A DNA stretch of 64,000 nucleotides from Altericroceibacterium spongiae (GCF_003610805.1 NZ_RAPF01000004.1:186001-250000), one strand, 5' to 3'. Shown: positions 26,195 to 36,288, counted from the first letter of the stretch. Numbers and translations are program-made. Notes: a model not told the origin generated them from the letters alone.

Positions 26195-26677
26195 ATGTTA
26201 GATCTCGGCGCCAGCGAATTGTTGATGATCGTGGTGGTGGCGGTAATCGTCATCGGCCCGAAAGACATGCCGCTGGCTCTTCGCACCGCTGGACGCTGGA
26301 TCGGTAAGTTCCGGCGCGTTTCCAGTCATTTCCGCACCGGCCTCGATGCGATGGTCCGTGAGGCGGAAATGGAGGAAATGGAAAAGAAATGGCGGGAGCA
26401 GAACGCCAAAATCATGGCTGAGAATCCGTCCCCGCCCTTGAACGAAGAGGATGCCGATGCGCTGCCTGCGCCTTCTGAAAGTGCAGGCGGCGAGGGTGAT
26501 CTGAAGGTGACCGAAACAGACGATGTCGCTGCCGATTCTGCCAGTGCCGAGAGCCGCAAAGCAGGCGCAGAGCGCCCCGCAACAGGCGCTGAGAGCGAGA
26601 CAAAGGCATCTGATATAAGCGGGACGTCCGCTGACGAGCCATCGGCATCGGCCGATCGCGCAACCCGTAATTCGTGA
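26195..26677 (+). CDS. tatB: Twin-arginine translocase subunit TatB
   Basis: It forms the substrate receptor complex with TatC. The short membrane helix (LGASELLMIVVVAVIVIGP) carries the TatB-specific Glu and Gly-Pro, followed by the amphipathic helix (DMPLALRTAGRWIGKFRRVS) and a long acidic, alanine-rich tail. Length 160 residues. The stop overlaps the tatC GTG start. Confidence 0.95.
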   Translation: MLDLGASELLMIVVVAVIVIGPKDMPLALRTAGRWIGKFRRVSSHFRTGLDAMVREAEMEEMEKKWREQNAKIMAENPSPPLNEEDADALPAPSESAGGEGDLKVTETDDVAADSASAESRKAGAERPATGAESETKASDISGTSADEPSASADRATRNS

Positions 26678-27510
26678 GCACCCGGATGGCGTTTCAAATC
26701 AAGGATATTGACGATACGCAGGCTCCGCTGCTCGAACATCTGATCGAATTGCGCGGGCGGTTGATGCGCTGCGTGATCGCTCTGGGTATCGCCTTTGCCG
26801 CCTGCCTCTATTTTGCCGACGATATTTTCGGCATTCTCGTACGCCCGCTGACGTCGGCCTTTCCGCCGGGGCAGGGGCGGCTGGTCTATACCAAGCTCTA
26901 CGAAGCCTTTTTCGTCGAGATTAAAGTGGCGCTTTTCGCCGCCTTTTTCATCAGCTTTCCGATTATCGCCAATCAGCTCTGGGCCTTTATCGCGCCGGGG
27001 CTTTATGCCCGCGAAAAAAAAGCCTTTCTGCCCTTTCTGATCGCCACACCGGTGCTCTTCACGCTGGGCGGTTCACTGGCTTATTTCGTGGTGATGCCGA
27101 TGGCCTTCAAATGGTTTCTCGGCTTCGAAGGTGTGTCGGGCGGGCTGAAACAGGAAGCGCTCCCTGCGATGGGCGATTATCTTTCGCTCGTCATGCAGTT
27201 CATTCTCGCTTTCGGGATCAGCTTTCTGCTGCCGGTGCTGCTGATGCTGCTCAATCGCGCCGGTCTGGTGACGCGCGCGCAACTGGTGACGATGCGGCGC
27301 TATGTCGTGGTGGGTGTGTTCGTTCTTGCAGCCGTCATCACGCCGCCCGATGTGGTGACGCAATTGTTGCTCGCCGCGCCGCTGCTGATCCTGTTCGAAG
27401 GCTCGCTCATCCTGATGTATTTCAGTGAGAAGAAAGAAGCCGAACTTCGTGCGGAGAAGGCTGAGGAGGATAAAGCCGAGGGCGGCGTAGCCGAGAATCG
27501 GGAAGCCTGA
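26674..27510 (+). CDS. tatC: Twin-arginine translocase subunit TatC
   Basis: The polytopic core that reads the twin-arginine signal. Six membrane segments are visible. The N-terminus carries the signal-binding LLEHLIELRGRL motif (about residues 16-26), and the first periplasmic loop has the conserved Pro/Leu/Tyr region (FPPGQGRLVYTKLYEAFFVEIKVALF). The GTG at 26674 overlaps the tatB stop; an ATG at 26686 is possible. Length 278 residues, slightly longer than E. coli TatC through a charged tail. It converges on priA, with 9 bases between the stops. Confidence 0.96.
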   Translation: MSTRMAFQIKDIDDTQAPLLEHLIELRGRLMRCVIALGIAFAACLYFADDIFGILVRPLTSAFPPGQGRLVYTKLYEAFFVEIKVALFAAFFISFPIIANQLWAFIAPGLYAREKKAFLPFLIATPVLFTLGGSLAYFVVMPMAFKWFLGFEGVSGGLKQEALPAMGDYLSLVMQFILAFGISFLLPVLLMLLNRAGLVTRAQLVTMRRYVVVGVFVLAAVITPPDVVTQLLLAAPLLILFEGSLILMYFSEKKEAELRAEKAEEDKAEGGVAENREA

Positions 27511-27519
27511 CCGGGCCGC

Positions 27520-29697
27520 TTACACGAAGCTGTAGGGGTCGATATCCACGCCCACACGCACGCCGCGCGGAAAGTCCAGCGCGCCGAGCCATTCGCGGAT
27601 GACCGTCTGCACCTGTGCGCTGCGCCGCGCATTAATCAGCAGGCGATAGCGATAGCGCCCGCGCAACAATGCCATAGGGGCGGGGGCCGGGCCGAGCACT
27701 GCGACATCGGGCAGTTCGGGGCGAGAGCCGCCGATGGCGCGCGCTGCATCGCGGGCTTCGGCTTCATCCTCGGATGATACGATAATCGCCGCCCAGCGGC
27801 CGAAAGGCGGCGCCCCGGCATGGCGGCGCGCTTCGGTTTCGGCGGTATAGAATGCATCGCGATCCCCCGCTGCCAGCGCCGCGATCACCGAAGCTTCGGG
27901 ATGGCGGGTCTGGATCAGCACTTCACCCGGCTTGGAGCCGCGCCCGGCACGGCCGGCAACCTGCGCGATCTGCTGATAGGTCCGCTCCGCCGCGCGTAAA
28001 TCGCCGCCTTCGAGGCCCAGATCGGCATCGACCACACCGACCAGAGTCAGTTCGGGAAAATGGAATCCTTTGGTTACAAGCTGCGTGCCGACGATCACAT
28101 CGACCAGCCTTTCTTCGGCAAGCTGGACGAATTCGGCGGCCTTTTCGGGGGAATTGAGCGTGTCGGATGTGACCAGGGCGACACGCGCCTGCGGCAGCAC
28201 TTCGCGCACTTCATCGGCGATCCGTTCGACACCGGGGCCGCAGGCGACCAGACAGTCTTCGGTACCGCATTCGGGGCAGGCGGGCGGTGGCGGGGTCTCA
28301 TAACCGCAATGATGACAGGCAAGACGGCTGGAAAGGCGGTGTTCGACCAGCCAGGCACTGCAATTGGGGCATTGGAAGCGATAACCGCAATGGCGACACA
28401 GGGTCAGCGGCGCATAGCCGCGCCGGTTGAGGAACAGCAGCGACTGTTCGCCGCGTTCGAGCCGGGCGGTCATTTCCGCGACCAGCGGCGGGGCCAGCCA
28501 GCGCCCGCGTTCGGGTGGGGTTTCGCGTAAGTCGATGGTGGCGATTTCGGGCAATTGCGCCCCGCCGAAACGGCTGGCGAGGTCGATCTTTTCGTAAATT
28601 CCGCTTTCGGCCATTTGCAGGCTTTCCAGCGCGGGCGTAGCGCTGGCCAGAACCACCGGGATTTTCTCAAAACGGGCGCGCATGACCGCCACATCACGGG
28701 CATTATAGCGCACACCTTCATCCTGCTTGAAGGATATTTCATGCGCTTCATCGACCACGATCAGGCCAAGCGCGGCATAGGGCAGAAACAGCGCCGAGCG
28801 AGCACCCACGACCACCTGCGCGCCGCCCTGCGCGGGAGGTGTGGCGATAGCGCGCCATGCCCGCCGCCGTTCGGTGCTTTTGAGCGAGGAATGCCAGACC
28901 ACCGGCGCGCTGCCGAAACGGTTTTCGAAGCGCCGCAGAAACGCTTCGGTCAGAGCGATTTCCGGGAGCAGCACCAGCACCTGCCGGTCGCTGGTCAGCG
29001 CTTCGGCAATAGCTTCGAAATATACTTCGGTCTTGCCCGAGCCGGTCACGCCATCGAGCAGAAAGGGGGCAAAGCCGCCCTTGCGCATTGCGGTGATGAA
29101 ACGCTGCGCGGCTTCGTGCTGGCTGTCGCTGAGATCGGGCGCGTCGTGAGCCGGATGGGCGCGCGGATAGGGCCGGTCGCAATCGACCTCGACCGGTTCG
29201 AGCACGCCTTGCCCGACCAGCCCGCGCAACACGCCAACGCTGACTCCGGCAAGCTCGGCAAGTTCGCGCATTGTGGCCTGTTCGCCTTGCAACGCATCCA
29301 GCGCCTTTTCGCGCTGCGGTGTCATCCGGTCGGGCTGCTTATCGGTCAGACGATATTCGGTCATCGTTGCCGGGCCTTTGAGCGCACCGCCGCTCGCCAG
29401 TACCATGCGCGCCACCGAAGCGAGCGGCGCGCAATAATAATCGGCGGTCCATTCGATCAGCCGGCGCAATTCGGCTTTCAGAGGCGGAACCGGCAATTTT
29501 CCCAATAAAGGCCGTAACTTGGAATCCGGAACCTCGGTTGCGGGTAGCCGTTCGGGTTCCCAGACAATCCCGATAATCTGCCGGGGACCGAGCGGGGCGA
29601 CCACCACCGATCCCGGTTCCACCTGCATAGTTTCGGGAACACGATAATCGAGCGGGCCGAGGGCGGCGTTGAATATGACAAGTCGGACGCGGTTCAT
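27520..29697 (-). CDS. priA: Primosomal protein N', replication restart helicase PriA
   Basis: It reloads the replisome at stalled forks. The 725-residue length fits E. coli PriA (732) when started at 29697 (MNRVRLVIFNAALGPLDYRVPE). Seen in order are the 3'-DNA-binding domain, Walker A GVTGSGKTE, the DEAH box VDEAHE, the zinc-binding region with eight cysteines (CRHCGYRFQCPNCSAW, then CHHCGY and CPECGTEDC) and the C-terminal helicase motifs (QVAGRAGRG). A longer reading frame upstream overlaps the neighbouring gene and looks non-coding. Confidence 0.96.
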   Translation of the reverse strand: MNRVRLVIFNAALGPLDYRVPETMQVEPGSVVVAPLGPRQIIGIVWEPERLPATEVPDSKLRPLLGKLPVPPLKAELRRLIEWTADYYCAPLASVARMVLASGGALKGPATMTEYRLTDKQPDRMTPQREKALDALQGEQATMRELAELAGVSVGVLRGLVGQGVLEPVEVDCDRPYPRAHPAHDAPDLSDSQHEAAQRFITAMRKGGFAPFLLDGVTGSGKTEVYFEAIAEALTSDRQVLVLLPEIALTEAFLRRFENRFGSAPVVWHSSLKSTERRRAWRAIATPPAQGGAQVVVGARSALFLPYAALGLIVVDEAHEISFKQDEGVRYNARDVAVMRARFEKIPVVLASATPALESLQMAESGIYEKIDLASRFGGAQLPEIATIDLRETPPERGRWLAPPLVAEMTARLERGEQSLLFLNRRGYAPLTLCRHCGYRFQCPNCSAWLVEHRLSSRLACHHCGYETPPPPACPECGTEDCLVACGPGVERIADEVREVLPQARVALVTSDTLNSPEKAAEFVQLAEERLVDVIVGTQLVTKGFHFPELTLVGVVDADLGLEGGDLRAAERTYQQIAQVAGRAGRGSKPGEVLIQTRHPEASVIAALAAGDRDAFYTAETEARRHAGAPPFGRWAAIIVSSEDEAEARDAARAIGGSRPELPDVAVLGPAPAPMALLRGRYRYRLLINARRSAQVQTVIREWLGALDFPRGVRVGVDIDPYSFV

Positions 29698-29763
29698 GAG
29701 ATGCCGCCTATATGGGCGGTGGGGAGAGGGCGCTGCAAGCGCATAGATAATGAGGTCGTAACG

Positions 29764-30519
29764 ATGTGTGAAATTATAACGCCGGCGGAAAGGCAAAATC
29801 CCCCCGTTTCCGCCGTCTCCGAAAGCGGTTTGGGGCGCCGGAATTTTCTTGGCAAGGCATTGATGGGCGGCGCGCTGGGCGCAACTATGCTCGCCTTGCC
29901 CGCCTGTCAGAGCATGGGCGGCTTCAGCCTGACGGAAGCGGTGCGCCGGATGCTGCTGCTTTCCAGCGACCGCGCCTTTGCCCGGCTGACAGCACCAGGC
30001 GGCTATTGGGACGATGCGGTGGCCCGGCTCGATCTCAATGACTTTCTTGGCGCGCGCGGCGATGTGCTGGGCTCGATCCTGACATCGGCTTTGTTCAAAT
30101 CGCGACTGGAAGACGCCTTTGCCGATATCGCCGTCGATGCGTCTTATCGCGCGGCGCCGGTGGTGACCGAAGCGGTGAAGACAATCGGCATTGCCAATGC
30201 GCTGGCGCTTATCAATGGCGGCCCCAATGCGGCGACGACGTTTCTACGGCGGGAAATGCCCACCAGCCTTGTCGAAGCGATGGTGCCCGAAGTCAGCGAT
30301 GCGCTGCGGGCGGCGGACGATCCGCTGGTTGGGCAGGCGCTGGCGGCGCTTACCGGGATCGATATGGCCGGCGCAGCGCGTCACTTCGCCGGTGAAGTGG
30401 ATAATGTGATCTGGGAGCAGATCGGTGTCGAGGAAGCCGCCATCCGCGCCGATCCTTCCAGCACGCATGACCCGATGCTTATCAGCGTTCTGAACGGCGC
30501 AAAGGGGCTGGGGCGGTAA
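29764..30519 (+). CDS. DUF4197 lipoprotein with a twin-arginine signal
   Basis: The N-terminus has a twin-arginine motif (GRRNFLGKALMGGALGATML) that runs into a lipobox, LPAC, so this looks like a Tat-exported lipoprotein. The body (FSLTEAVRRMLLLSSDRAFARLTAPGGYW, LPAC-distal KTIGIANALALINGGPNAATTFLR, and MLISVLNGAKG) matches DUF4197 by pattern; this family has no known function. The ATG at 29764 gives 251 residues. It is divergent from priA and lies 2.3 kb from the tatABC genes that would export it. Confidence 0.82.
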   Translation: MCEIITPAERQNPPVSAVSESGLGRRNFLGKALMGGALGATMLALPACQSMGGFSLTEAVRRMLLLSSDRAFARLTAPGGYWDDAVARLDLNDFLGARGDVLGSILTSALFKSRLEDAFADIAVDASYRAAPVVTEAVKTIGIANALALINGGPNAATTFLRREMPTSLVEAMVPEVSDALRAADDPLVGQALAALTGIDMAGAARHFAGEVDNVIWEQIGVEEAAIRADPSSTHDPMLISVLNGAKGLGR

Positions 30520-30657
30520 CAAACACCGATCGTTCGATTGCCGCAATTCCTGTGCCGGCGGAAATGATGAAGCGAGAAGCAGGCAAGAGGGGTGGCCCTG
30601 CGGGCTTATGGCTCTTATAGCAGCTCCAACAGACTCAAATGCCCCATCGGAGCCATC

Positions 30658-31314
30658 ATGAAATTCTTCGCCGACACTGCCGACACCGCCGATATCAAGG
30701 AACTGGCCGAAACCGGTCTGCTTGACGGTGTCACCACCAATCCGTCGCTGATTGCCAAATCGGGGCGTGATTTCATGGAAGTGACGAAGGAAATCTGCGG
30801 CCTGACCGAGGGGCCGGTTTCGGCGGAAGTTGTCGCGCTCGATCACGAGACGATGATGAAAGAAGCCGAAGTTCTGCGCAAGATCGCCGATAATGTCTGC
30901 ATCAAGGTGCCGCTCACTATTGACGGGCTCAAAACCTGCAAGGCGCTCACCTCCGACGGCACCATGGTCAATGTGACCTTGTGCTTCTCCGCCAATCAGG
31001 CGCTGCTGGCTGCCAAGGCCGGGGCGACTTTCGTGTCGCCCTTTATCGGGCGGCATGACGATAACGGCTTCGACGGTATGGAACTGATCCGCGATATCCG
31101 TCTGATTTACGATAATTATATGTTCGAAACCGAGATTCTTGCCGCTTCGGTGCGCCATGCCACGCATGTGCTGGAAAGCGCGCGGATCGGGGCCGATGTC
31201 GCCACTATGCCGCCTAAAGTCATCAAGGCGCTCGCCAATCATGTCCTGACCGATAAGGGCATTGAAGGCTTCATGGCTGACTGGGCCAAGACCGGTCAGA
31301 GCATCCTCAAGTAA
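30658..31314 (+). CDS. Transaldolase-like fructose-6-phosphate aldolase
   Basis: A class I aldolase of the short transaldolase group (TalC/FSA type). The 218-residue length and the start [16 protein letters not shown] are typical. Signatures are [14 protein letters not shown], the Schiff-base lysine in NVCIKVPLT (about residue 85) and [31 protein letters not shown]. Members are either transaldolases of the pentose phosphate pathway or fructose-6-phosphate aldolases; sequence reading alone does not decide. The ATG follows GGAG. cobT begins 4 bases after its stop, so the two are probably cotranscribed. Confidence 0.92.
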   Translation: MKFFADTADTADIKELAETGLLDGVTTNPSLIAKSGRDFMEVTKEICGLTEGPVSAEVVALDHETMMKEAEVLRKIADNVCIKVPLTIDGLKTCKALTSDGTMVNVTLCFSANQALLAAKAGATFVSPFIGRHDDNGFDGMELIRDIRLIYDNYMFETEILAASVRHATHVLESARIGADVATMPPKVIKALANHVLTDKGIEGFMADWAKTGQSILK

Positions 31315-31318
31315 GCCA

Positions 31319-33139
31319 TTGTCCGAGGAAACGCCTCTCGATCGCTTTCGGCTTGCGCTGACCGGCGCGAGCCGCGCGCTTGCCCGCGATCCCGAAGTGG
31401 ATGTGACGTGGAGCCAGGATAAGCCGCAGGATGTCGGCAAGTCCATGCGCGTGCCTATGCCCGCGCGGTCTCTGCCGCCCGAACAGGTGAGCGAAGCGCG
31501 CGGCGCGGCGGACAGTTTCGCGCTCAAGATGCGCCATCACAATGCTGCCATGCATCGGCGTGCCATGCCGACCGAACCGGTGGCTCGTGCCTGCTACGAT
31601 GCGATCGAGCAGGCGCGCTACGAAGCGCTGGGCGAAAATCACTATGCGGGGATTCGCGATAACCTGGCCAGTGCGATCGAACAGCGCACCGATAGTGACC
31701 CGATTGCCCGGGCCGAAAAATCCGATGATGTGCCGCTGCAGACCGCTATCGGGCTGATGCTGCGCGAACAGCTCACCGGGCAGCCGATCCCCGAAAGTGC
31801 GCGCGAAGGTGTGGAGATGGTCCGCGAATTCGTCGAAAGCCGGACGGGGGACGATTTCGAGCGGCTGGCGCAATCGCTCGACGATCAGCAGGCTTTCCAG
31901 TCGCTCTCGCTCGACATGCTCAAACATCTCGACCTCGTCAAACAGGAAGAGCCCGAGGATTCGGGTGAGGAAGACGATAGCGAGAGCGAAAGCGGCGAAC
32001 AGGAACAGGACCAGCCCGAAGAGCAGGACGATGAAGGCGACGAAATGCCTTCGCCCGATGTCTCCAATGAGCGTGCCGAAGGTCAGAGCGAGGGCGAGTC
32101 CGAGCAGGAAATGTCCGGCGATGAGGACATGGCCGATGGTGAAGGCGGCGAAGAAGGGGAAGAGGGCATGCTGCCCGTCCGCGCCAATCGCCCCTGGACG
32201 ATGGACCCGGACACTTTCGATTATACGGTCTTCACCGAGGAATTCGACGAAGTGGTCGAAGCGGCGGAGCTGTGCGATCCGGAAGAATTGCAGCGGCTGC
32301 GGGCCTATCTCGACAGCCAGCTGACCGGCTTGCAGGGTATTGTCACGCGGCTCGCCAATCGTTTGCAGCGCCGCCTGATGGCGCAGCAGAACCGCGCCTG
32401 GGATTTCGATCAGGAAGAAGGCCTGCTCGATGCGGCAAGGCTGGCGCGGGTGATCGTTTCGCCCGGTTCTTCGCTTTCCTACAAGGTCGAGCAGGATCAG
32501 GACTTCAAGGATACGGTCGTCACGCTGCTGATCGACAATTCCGGCTCGATGCGCGGGCGGCCGATCTCGATTGCCGCGATCAGCGCCGATATCATGGCGC
32601 GCACGCTGGAACGCTGTGGTGTCAAAGTGGAGATTCTCGGCTTTACCACGCGAGCGTGGAAGGGCGGCCAGTCGCGGGAGAAATGGCTCAATAGCGGTAA
32701 GGAGCCCAATCCGGGGCGGCTCAACGATCTGCGCCATATCATCTACAAGAAGGCCGACGAGCCGATGCGCCGCGCACGCAAAAATCTCGGCCTGATGATG
32801 CGCGAAGGGCTCCTGAAGGAAAATATCGACGGCGAGGCGCTGCTCTGGGCGCATGAGCGGCTGCTGGCCCGGCCCGAAGATCGCCGGATCATGATGGTGA
32901 TTTCAGACGGGGCGCCGGTCGACGATTCCACGCTCAGCGTGAACAGCGCGGGCTATCTCGAAACGCATCTGCGCAAGGTGATCGACTGGATCGAGACGAA
33001 AAGCCCGATCCAGCTTGTCGCCATCGGGATTGGCCATGATGTGACCCGTTATTACAAGCGCGCGGTGACGATCATGGATGTCGAGCAACTGGGTGGAACG
33101 ATCATCGAACAGCTCGCCGATCTGTTCGAAGTGGAATAG
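31319..33139 (+). CDS. cobT: CobT-type cobaltochelatase subunit / VWA-domain AAA-chelatase partner
   Basis: In the aerobic cobalamin pathway CobT joins the AAA+ CobS to form the motor that drives cobalt insertion by CobN. The TTG at 31319 gives 606 residues and a family-like start ([26 protein letters not shown]). The middle (about 220-280) is extremely acidic, Glu/Asp/Gln-rich. The C-terminal half is a von Willebrand A domain with the MIDAS motif DNSGSMRG and a distal [13 protein letters not shown]. Neither cobS nor cobN is in the window, so this copy could serve another AAA+ partner. Confidence 0.88.
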   Translation: MSEETPLDRFRLALTGASRALARDPEVDVTWSQDKPQDVGKSMRVPMPARSLPPEQVSEARGAADSFALKMRHHNAAMHRRAMPTEPVARACYDAIEQARYEALGENHYAGIRDNLASAIEQRTDSDPIARAEKSDDVPLQTAIGLMLREQLTGQPIPESAREGVEMVREFVESRTGDDFERLAQSLDDQQAFQSLSLDMLKHLDLVKQEEPEDSGEEDDSESESGEQEQDQPEEQDDEGDEMPSPDVSNERAEGQSEGESEQEMSGDEDMADGEGGEEGEEGMLPVRANRPWTMDPDTFDYTVFTEEFDEVVEAAELCDPEELQRLRAYLDSQLTGLQGIVTRLANRLQRRLMAQQNRAWDFDQEEGLLDAARLARVIVSPGSSLSYKVEQDQDFKDTVVTLLIDNSGSMRGRPISIAAISADIMARTLERCGVKVEILGFTTRAWKGGQSREKWLNSGKEPNPGRLNDLRHIIYKKADEPMRRARKNLGLMMREGLLKENIDGEALLWAHERLLARPEDRRIMMVISDGAPVDDSTLSVNSAGYLETHLRKVIDWIETKSPIQLVAIGIGHDVTRYYKRAVTIMDVEQLGGTIIEQLADLFEVE

Positions 33140-33200
33140 GGCCGTCCGCTCACAAAGCTCTGCTTGACCATCCGCCCGGCTTCGGGCCAATGGCTGTGCC

Positions 33201-34652
33201 ATGACCGATACCCCGCTCAAACTGTTCAATTCGCTCACTCGCCGGCTGGAGACGTTCCAGCCTGTCCATCCCGGTGAAGCACGGGTCTATAGCTGCGGGC
33301 CGACGGTTTATAACTATCCCCATATCGGCAATATGCGCGCTTATGTCTTTGCCGATGTGCTGGGAAGGACGCTCACCGCGCGGGGGTACAGGCTCACCCA
33401 TGTCATCAATATCACCGATGTCGGCCATCTGACCGACGATGCCGATGCGGGGGAAGACAAGCTGGAAAAGGCGGCCGCCGCCAAAGCGCAATCGATCTGG
33501 GATATCGCACAACATTATACCGAAGCTTACTGGGCCGATATCAAAGCGCTCAATATCCGGCAGCCCGCCCACTGGTCGGTGGCAACCGATTATATCGACG
33601 ATATGATCGCTTTTGCGAAGCAGATCGCGCCCGATCATTGCTATGAACTGCCCTCCGGGCTCTATTTCGATGTTTCGACGGTCGAGGATTACGGCCGGCT
33701 CGCCCGTGCACAGAGCGATGAGGAAGGCGAGGGGCGGATCGAAGCGGTGGAAGGCAAGCGCCATCCGGCCGATTTTGCCATCTGGCGCAAGACCCCGGAA
33801 GGCGAGAAACGCCAGATGGAATGGGATTCGCCCTGGGGTAAAGGCGCGCCCGGCTGGCATCTCGAATGTTCGGTGATGGGCGGGAAGCTGCTCGGTTTTC
33901 CCTTCGATATCCATACGGGCGGGATCGATCATCGCGAGATCCATCATCCGAATGAAATCGCCCAGAATCAGGCTTTTTGCGGCTGTGGCGGACTGGACGA
34001 TCCGCTCCATTCTGGTGCGCGCATATGGATGCACAATAATTTTCTGGTCGACCGGTCGGGCAAGATGAGCAAATCCGCAGGCGAATTTCTCCGCCTGCCC
34101 TTGCTGATCGGGAAGGGCTATCACCCGCTCGCCTATCGCCTGATGTGCCTTCAGGCGCATTATCGCAGCGAACTGGAATTTAGCTGGGACGGCCTTGGCG
34201 CCGCACTCACGCGGCTGAAGCGCATGGTGATGGTGGCCGAGCGTGTGCAGGATGCGCAGGAGGGAGCGGATATCCATCCCAAATTCGCACCTTTGCTCGA
34301 TAAGTTCGATGCTGCCATGGCCGATGATCTCAACACGCCCGTCGCGCTTACCGCGATGGAAGAGGCGCTGGCGATGAAGAAAGTGACGCCCGAAGCCAGA
34401 CGCGCGGTAATTGCGCGGATGGATGCGGTGCTGGGGCTCGATCTGCTGTCTCTGCGGCGTGCCGATCTGCGTCTGCGCCCCGGAGATGCGACGATGACCG
34501 AGGAAGAGATCGAAGCGGCGCTCACCCGCCGCAAGGATGCGCGTGCGGCCAGGGATTTTGCTGCATCCGATGCAATCCGCGATGAGCTGTCGGCACAGGG
34601 TGTGGACGTTATGGATGGCGATCCGCTGGGCTGGGAGTGGTCGCTGGGCTGA
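33201..34652 (+). CDS. cysS: Cysteinyl-tRNA synthetase
   Basis: A class Ia synthetase for tRNA-Cys. The HIGH-type motif is HIGN at residues 41-44 (YNYPHIGNMRAYVF), and the KMSKS motif KMSKSAG starts at about residue 288. Zinc ligands fit Cys32 (YSCGPTVYN), the cysteine in WHLECSVMG and HHPNE. The C-terminal region (LTRRKDARAARDFAASDAIRDELSAQGV) is the expected anticodon-side helical domain. Length 483 residues. Confidence 0.97.
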   Translation: MTDTPLKLFNSLTRRLETFQPVHPGEARVYSCGPTVYNYPHIGNMRAYVFADVLGRTLTARGYRLTHVINITDVGHLTDDADAGEDKLEKAAAAKAQSIWDIAQHYTEAYWADIKALNIRQPAHWSVATDYIDDMIAFAKQIAPDHCYELPSGLYFDVSTVEDYGRLARAQSDEEGEGRIEAVEGKRHPADFAIWRKTPEGEKRQMEWDSPWGKGAPGWHLECSVMGGKLLGFPFDIHTGGIDHREIHHPNEIAQNQAFCGCGGLDDPLHSGARIWMHNNFLVDRSGKMSKSAGEFLRLPLLIGKGYHPLAYRLMCLQAHYRSELEFSWDGLGAALTRLKRMVMVAERVQDAQEGADIHPKFAPLLDKFDAAMADDLNTPVALTAMEEALAMKKVTPEARRAVIARMDAVLGLDLLSLRRADLRLRPGDATMTEEEIEAALTRRKDARAARDFAASDAIRDELSAQGVDVMDGDPLGWEWSLG

Positions 34653-34769
34653 TTTGCGTGCGGTGTAAGAACCGGACAGGCCGTTGAGCGTATATCGGGT
34701 GGAAACGCGCTGCACGGCTATGCGTTGCTGCATAAGTAGACCGTCAGGTTCGTTTCACGGAGAGTGCTT

Positions 34770-35714
34770 TTGCCCGTTGCCATTCTGTCCGCCGATTTAC
34801 GCGATCAGTTGGAAGCCCGTTTGCCCGAGGGGATAGAGCCGCTGTGGTTCGACACACCCGAAGAGATGGTGGAGCTGGCCCCTGAGGCCGAAATCGGCTG
34901 GTTCGATCAGCGTCATAAACCGCCGATGATCGAGGCGATCCGGCAGGCGCAACATATGCGCTGGCTACATACCGGCATTGCCGGATTGGATTTCATTCCT
35001 CCCGATTTGCTCGAACGCGAAGGTTTGATCGTCACCAACGGGGCAGGGATCAACAGCTCCGCAGTGGCCGAATATGCGCTGATGGGAATGCTCACCATTG
35101 CCAAGGATTACCCTGCTATCGTCCGGGCGCAGGATCGTCATGAATGGCTGAGCGAACCGCCGGGCACACGCCAGCTCGCCGGCAGCCGGGCTCTGATTTT
35201 GGGATATGGCACGATCGGTCGTCTGATCGGGCAGCAACTGACCGCTTTCGGAGTGGAATGCGTGCCGGTCCGCCATTCGGCGAAGGACGGCGCGCTGGGG
35301 CCGGATGAATGGCGCGGGCGGCTGGATGAATTCGACTGGATCGTGCTGGCCGTGCCTTCCACCGATGAGACTACCGGCATGATCGGCGCAAAAGAACTGG
35401 CGGCGATGAAAAGTGAGGCAGTGCTCGTCAATATTGCGCGTGGTGATGTTGTCGATCAGGATGCGCTGGTGGACGTTTTGCGCGACAGGCGCATTCATGC
35501 CGCTTTTTGCGAAGTGACTACACCCGAGCCGCTGCCGGCGGACCACCCGCTCTGGTCGCTCGATAATGCGCATATTTCCATGCATCTTTCGGGCCTGTCC
35601 AACACCAAGGGCAGGCAGGTCGCCGCGGAGCGCTTTCTGGAAAACTGCCGTCACTTTCTGGCGGGGGAAGACCACAAAATGATAAGCCGTTACGACCCGA
35701 AGCGCGGTTACTGA
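34770..35714 (+). CDS. D-isomer-specific 2-hydroxyacid dehydrogenase family protein
   Basis: An NAD(P)-dependent oxidoreductase of the D-2-hydroxyacid dehydrogenase family. The Rossmann motif is ILGYGTIGRLIGQQL (about residues 138-152). The catalytic triad is visible as Arg in VNIARGDVVDQDAL, Glu in AFCEVTTPEPLP and His in AHISMHLSG. Length 314 residues from the TTG at 34770, which is well spaced from GGAG; the GTG at 34764 is too close to it. The substrate (glyoxylate, hydroxypyruvate or another 2-oxoacid) cannot be assigned. Confidence 0.88.
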   Translation: MPVAILSADLRDQLEARLPEGIEPLWFDTPEEMVELAPEAEIGWFDQRHKPPMIEAIRQAQHMRWLHTGIAGLDFIPPDLLEREGLIVTNGAGINSSAVAEYALMGMLTIAKDYPAIVRAQDRHEWLSEPPGTRQLAGSRALILGYGTIGRLIGQQLTAFGVECVPVRHSAKDGALGPDEWRGRLDEFDWIVLAVPSTDETTGMIGAKELAAMKSEAVLVNIARGDVVDQDALVDVLRDRRIHAAFCEVTTPEPLPADHPLWSLDNAHISMHLSGLSNTKGRQVAAERFLENCRHFLAGEDHKMISRYDPKRGY

Positions 35715-35756
35715 CCGGTGGAGCGGGTGAGCCTCTCGCTTTTGTCGAGCAGGCTG

Positions 35757-36110
35757 TCAGCTTTCTTCCAGCATCAGCAATTCGAGATCCACGATCATAT
35801 GCGGTTCGGGCAGCATAGTGTGATCGACGGCACAGATCGTGGCATCGGCCACAAGCTGACCGGGAATGGTGAATTCATGCTCGGGCAGCTCGGCTATCAG
35901 ATATTCCGCCGCTGCCACGGCATCCGCACCGTCGAAGCGCAAGCGCCAGCTATGACGTGCTCCGGCAAAGGTGATGCTCGCCCAGCTTTTCTCCTCATGC
36001 CGTAAAAATTGCGCCTGCCCGCCGGCCAGCGCATCGAGCGCGTCGCGCAAATGGTCGGCATTGCTGCGCCGTGTTCTGGTGGGGCGCATGGCGCCTGTTT
36101 CAAGATGCAT
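35757..36110 (-). CDS. Hypothetical protein, 117 aa
   Basis: No recognised domain. The soluble 117-residue protein has a plausible alpha-beta pattern (HLRDALDALAGGQAQFL, WASITFAGARHSWRLRFDGADAVAAAEYLIAEL, HMIVDLELLMLEES). The ATG at 36110 overlaps the end of the preceding small gene and follows GGGAG with good spacing, so both are read from one mRNA. Absence of a signal peptide suggests the cytoplasm. Confidence 0.7.
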   Translation of the reverse strand: MHLETGAMRPTRTRRSNADHLRDALDALAGGQAQFLRHEEKSWASITFAGARHSWRLRFDGADAVAAAEYLIAELPEHEFTIPGQLVADATICAVDHTMLPEPHMIVDLELLMLEES

Positions 36111-36288
36111 GGATCGTCTCCCGATAGTCTGTCATGAATTGTTCGATCCGCTTTTCCGTGCCGTTGCGCGGAATGCGCCCATTGCGCAGATCGAGCACGA
36201 AGCGCGGATCATGCGCCGCAAGCCGGCCGAATTTGGTTGCGGGCATTCCCGTATGTCTCAGGAAAACCTCTATCTTTCGAATCAGCAT
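36100..36288 (-). CDS. Small conserved alphaproteobacterial protein, possible HTH-like DNA binder
   Basis: The ATG at 36288, preceded by AAAGGGGG, gives 62 residues: MLIRKIEVFLRHTGMPATK, then FGRLAAHDPRFVLDLRNGRIPRNGTEKRIEQF. This pattern, with an N-terminal helix and a DPRFVxDLRNGR core, is one I recognise from small sphingomonad and alphaproteobacterial proteins that resemble truncated XRE helix-turn-helix domains. The function is not established. It is divergent from the S24 repressor and shares its operator-like spacer. Confidence 0.75.
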   Translation of the reverse strand: MLIRKIEVFLRHTGMPATKFGRLAAHDPRFVLDLRNGRIPRNGTEKRIEQFMTDYRETIHAS

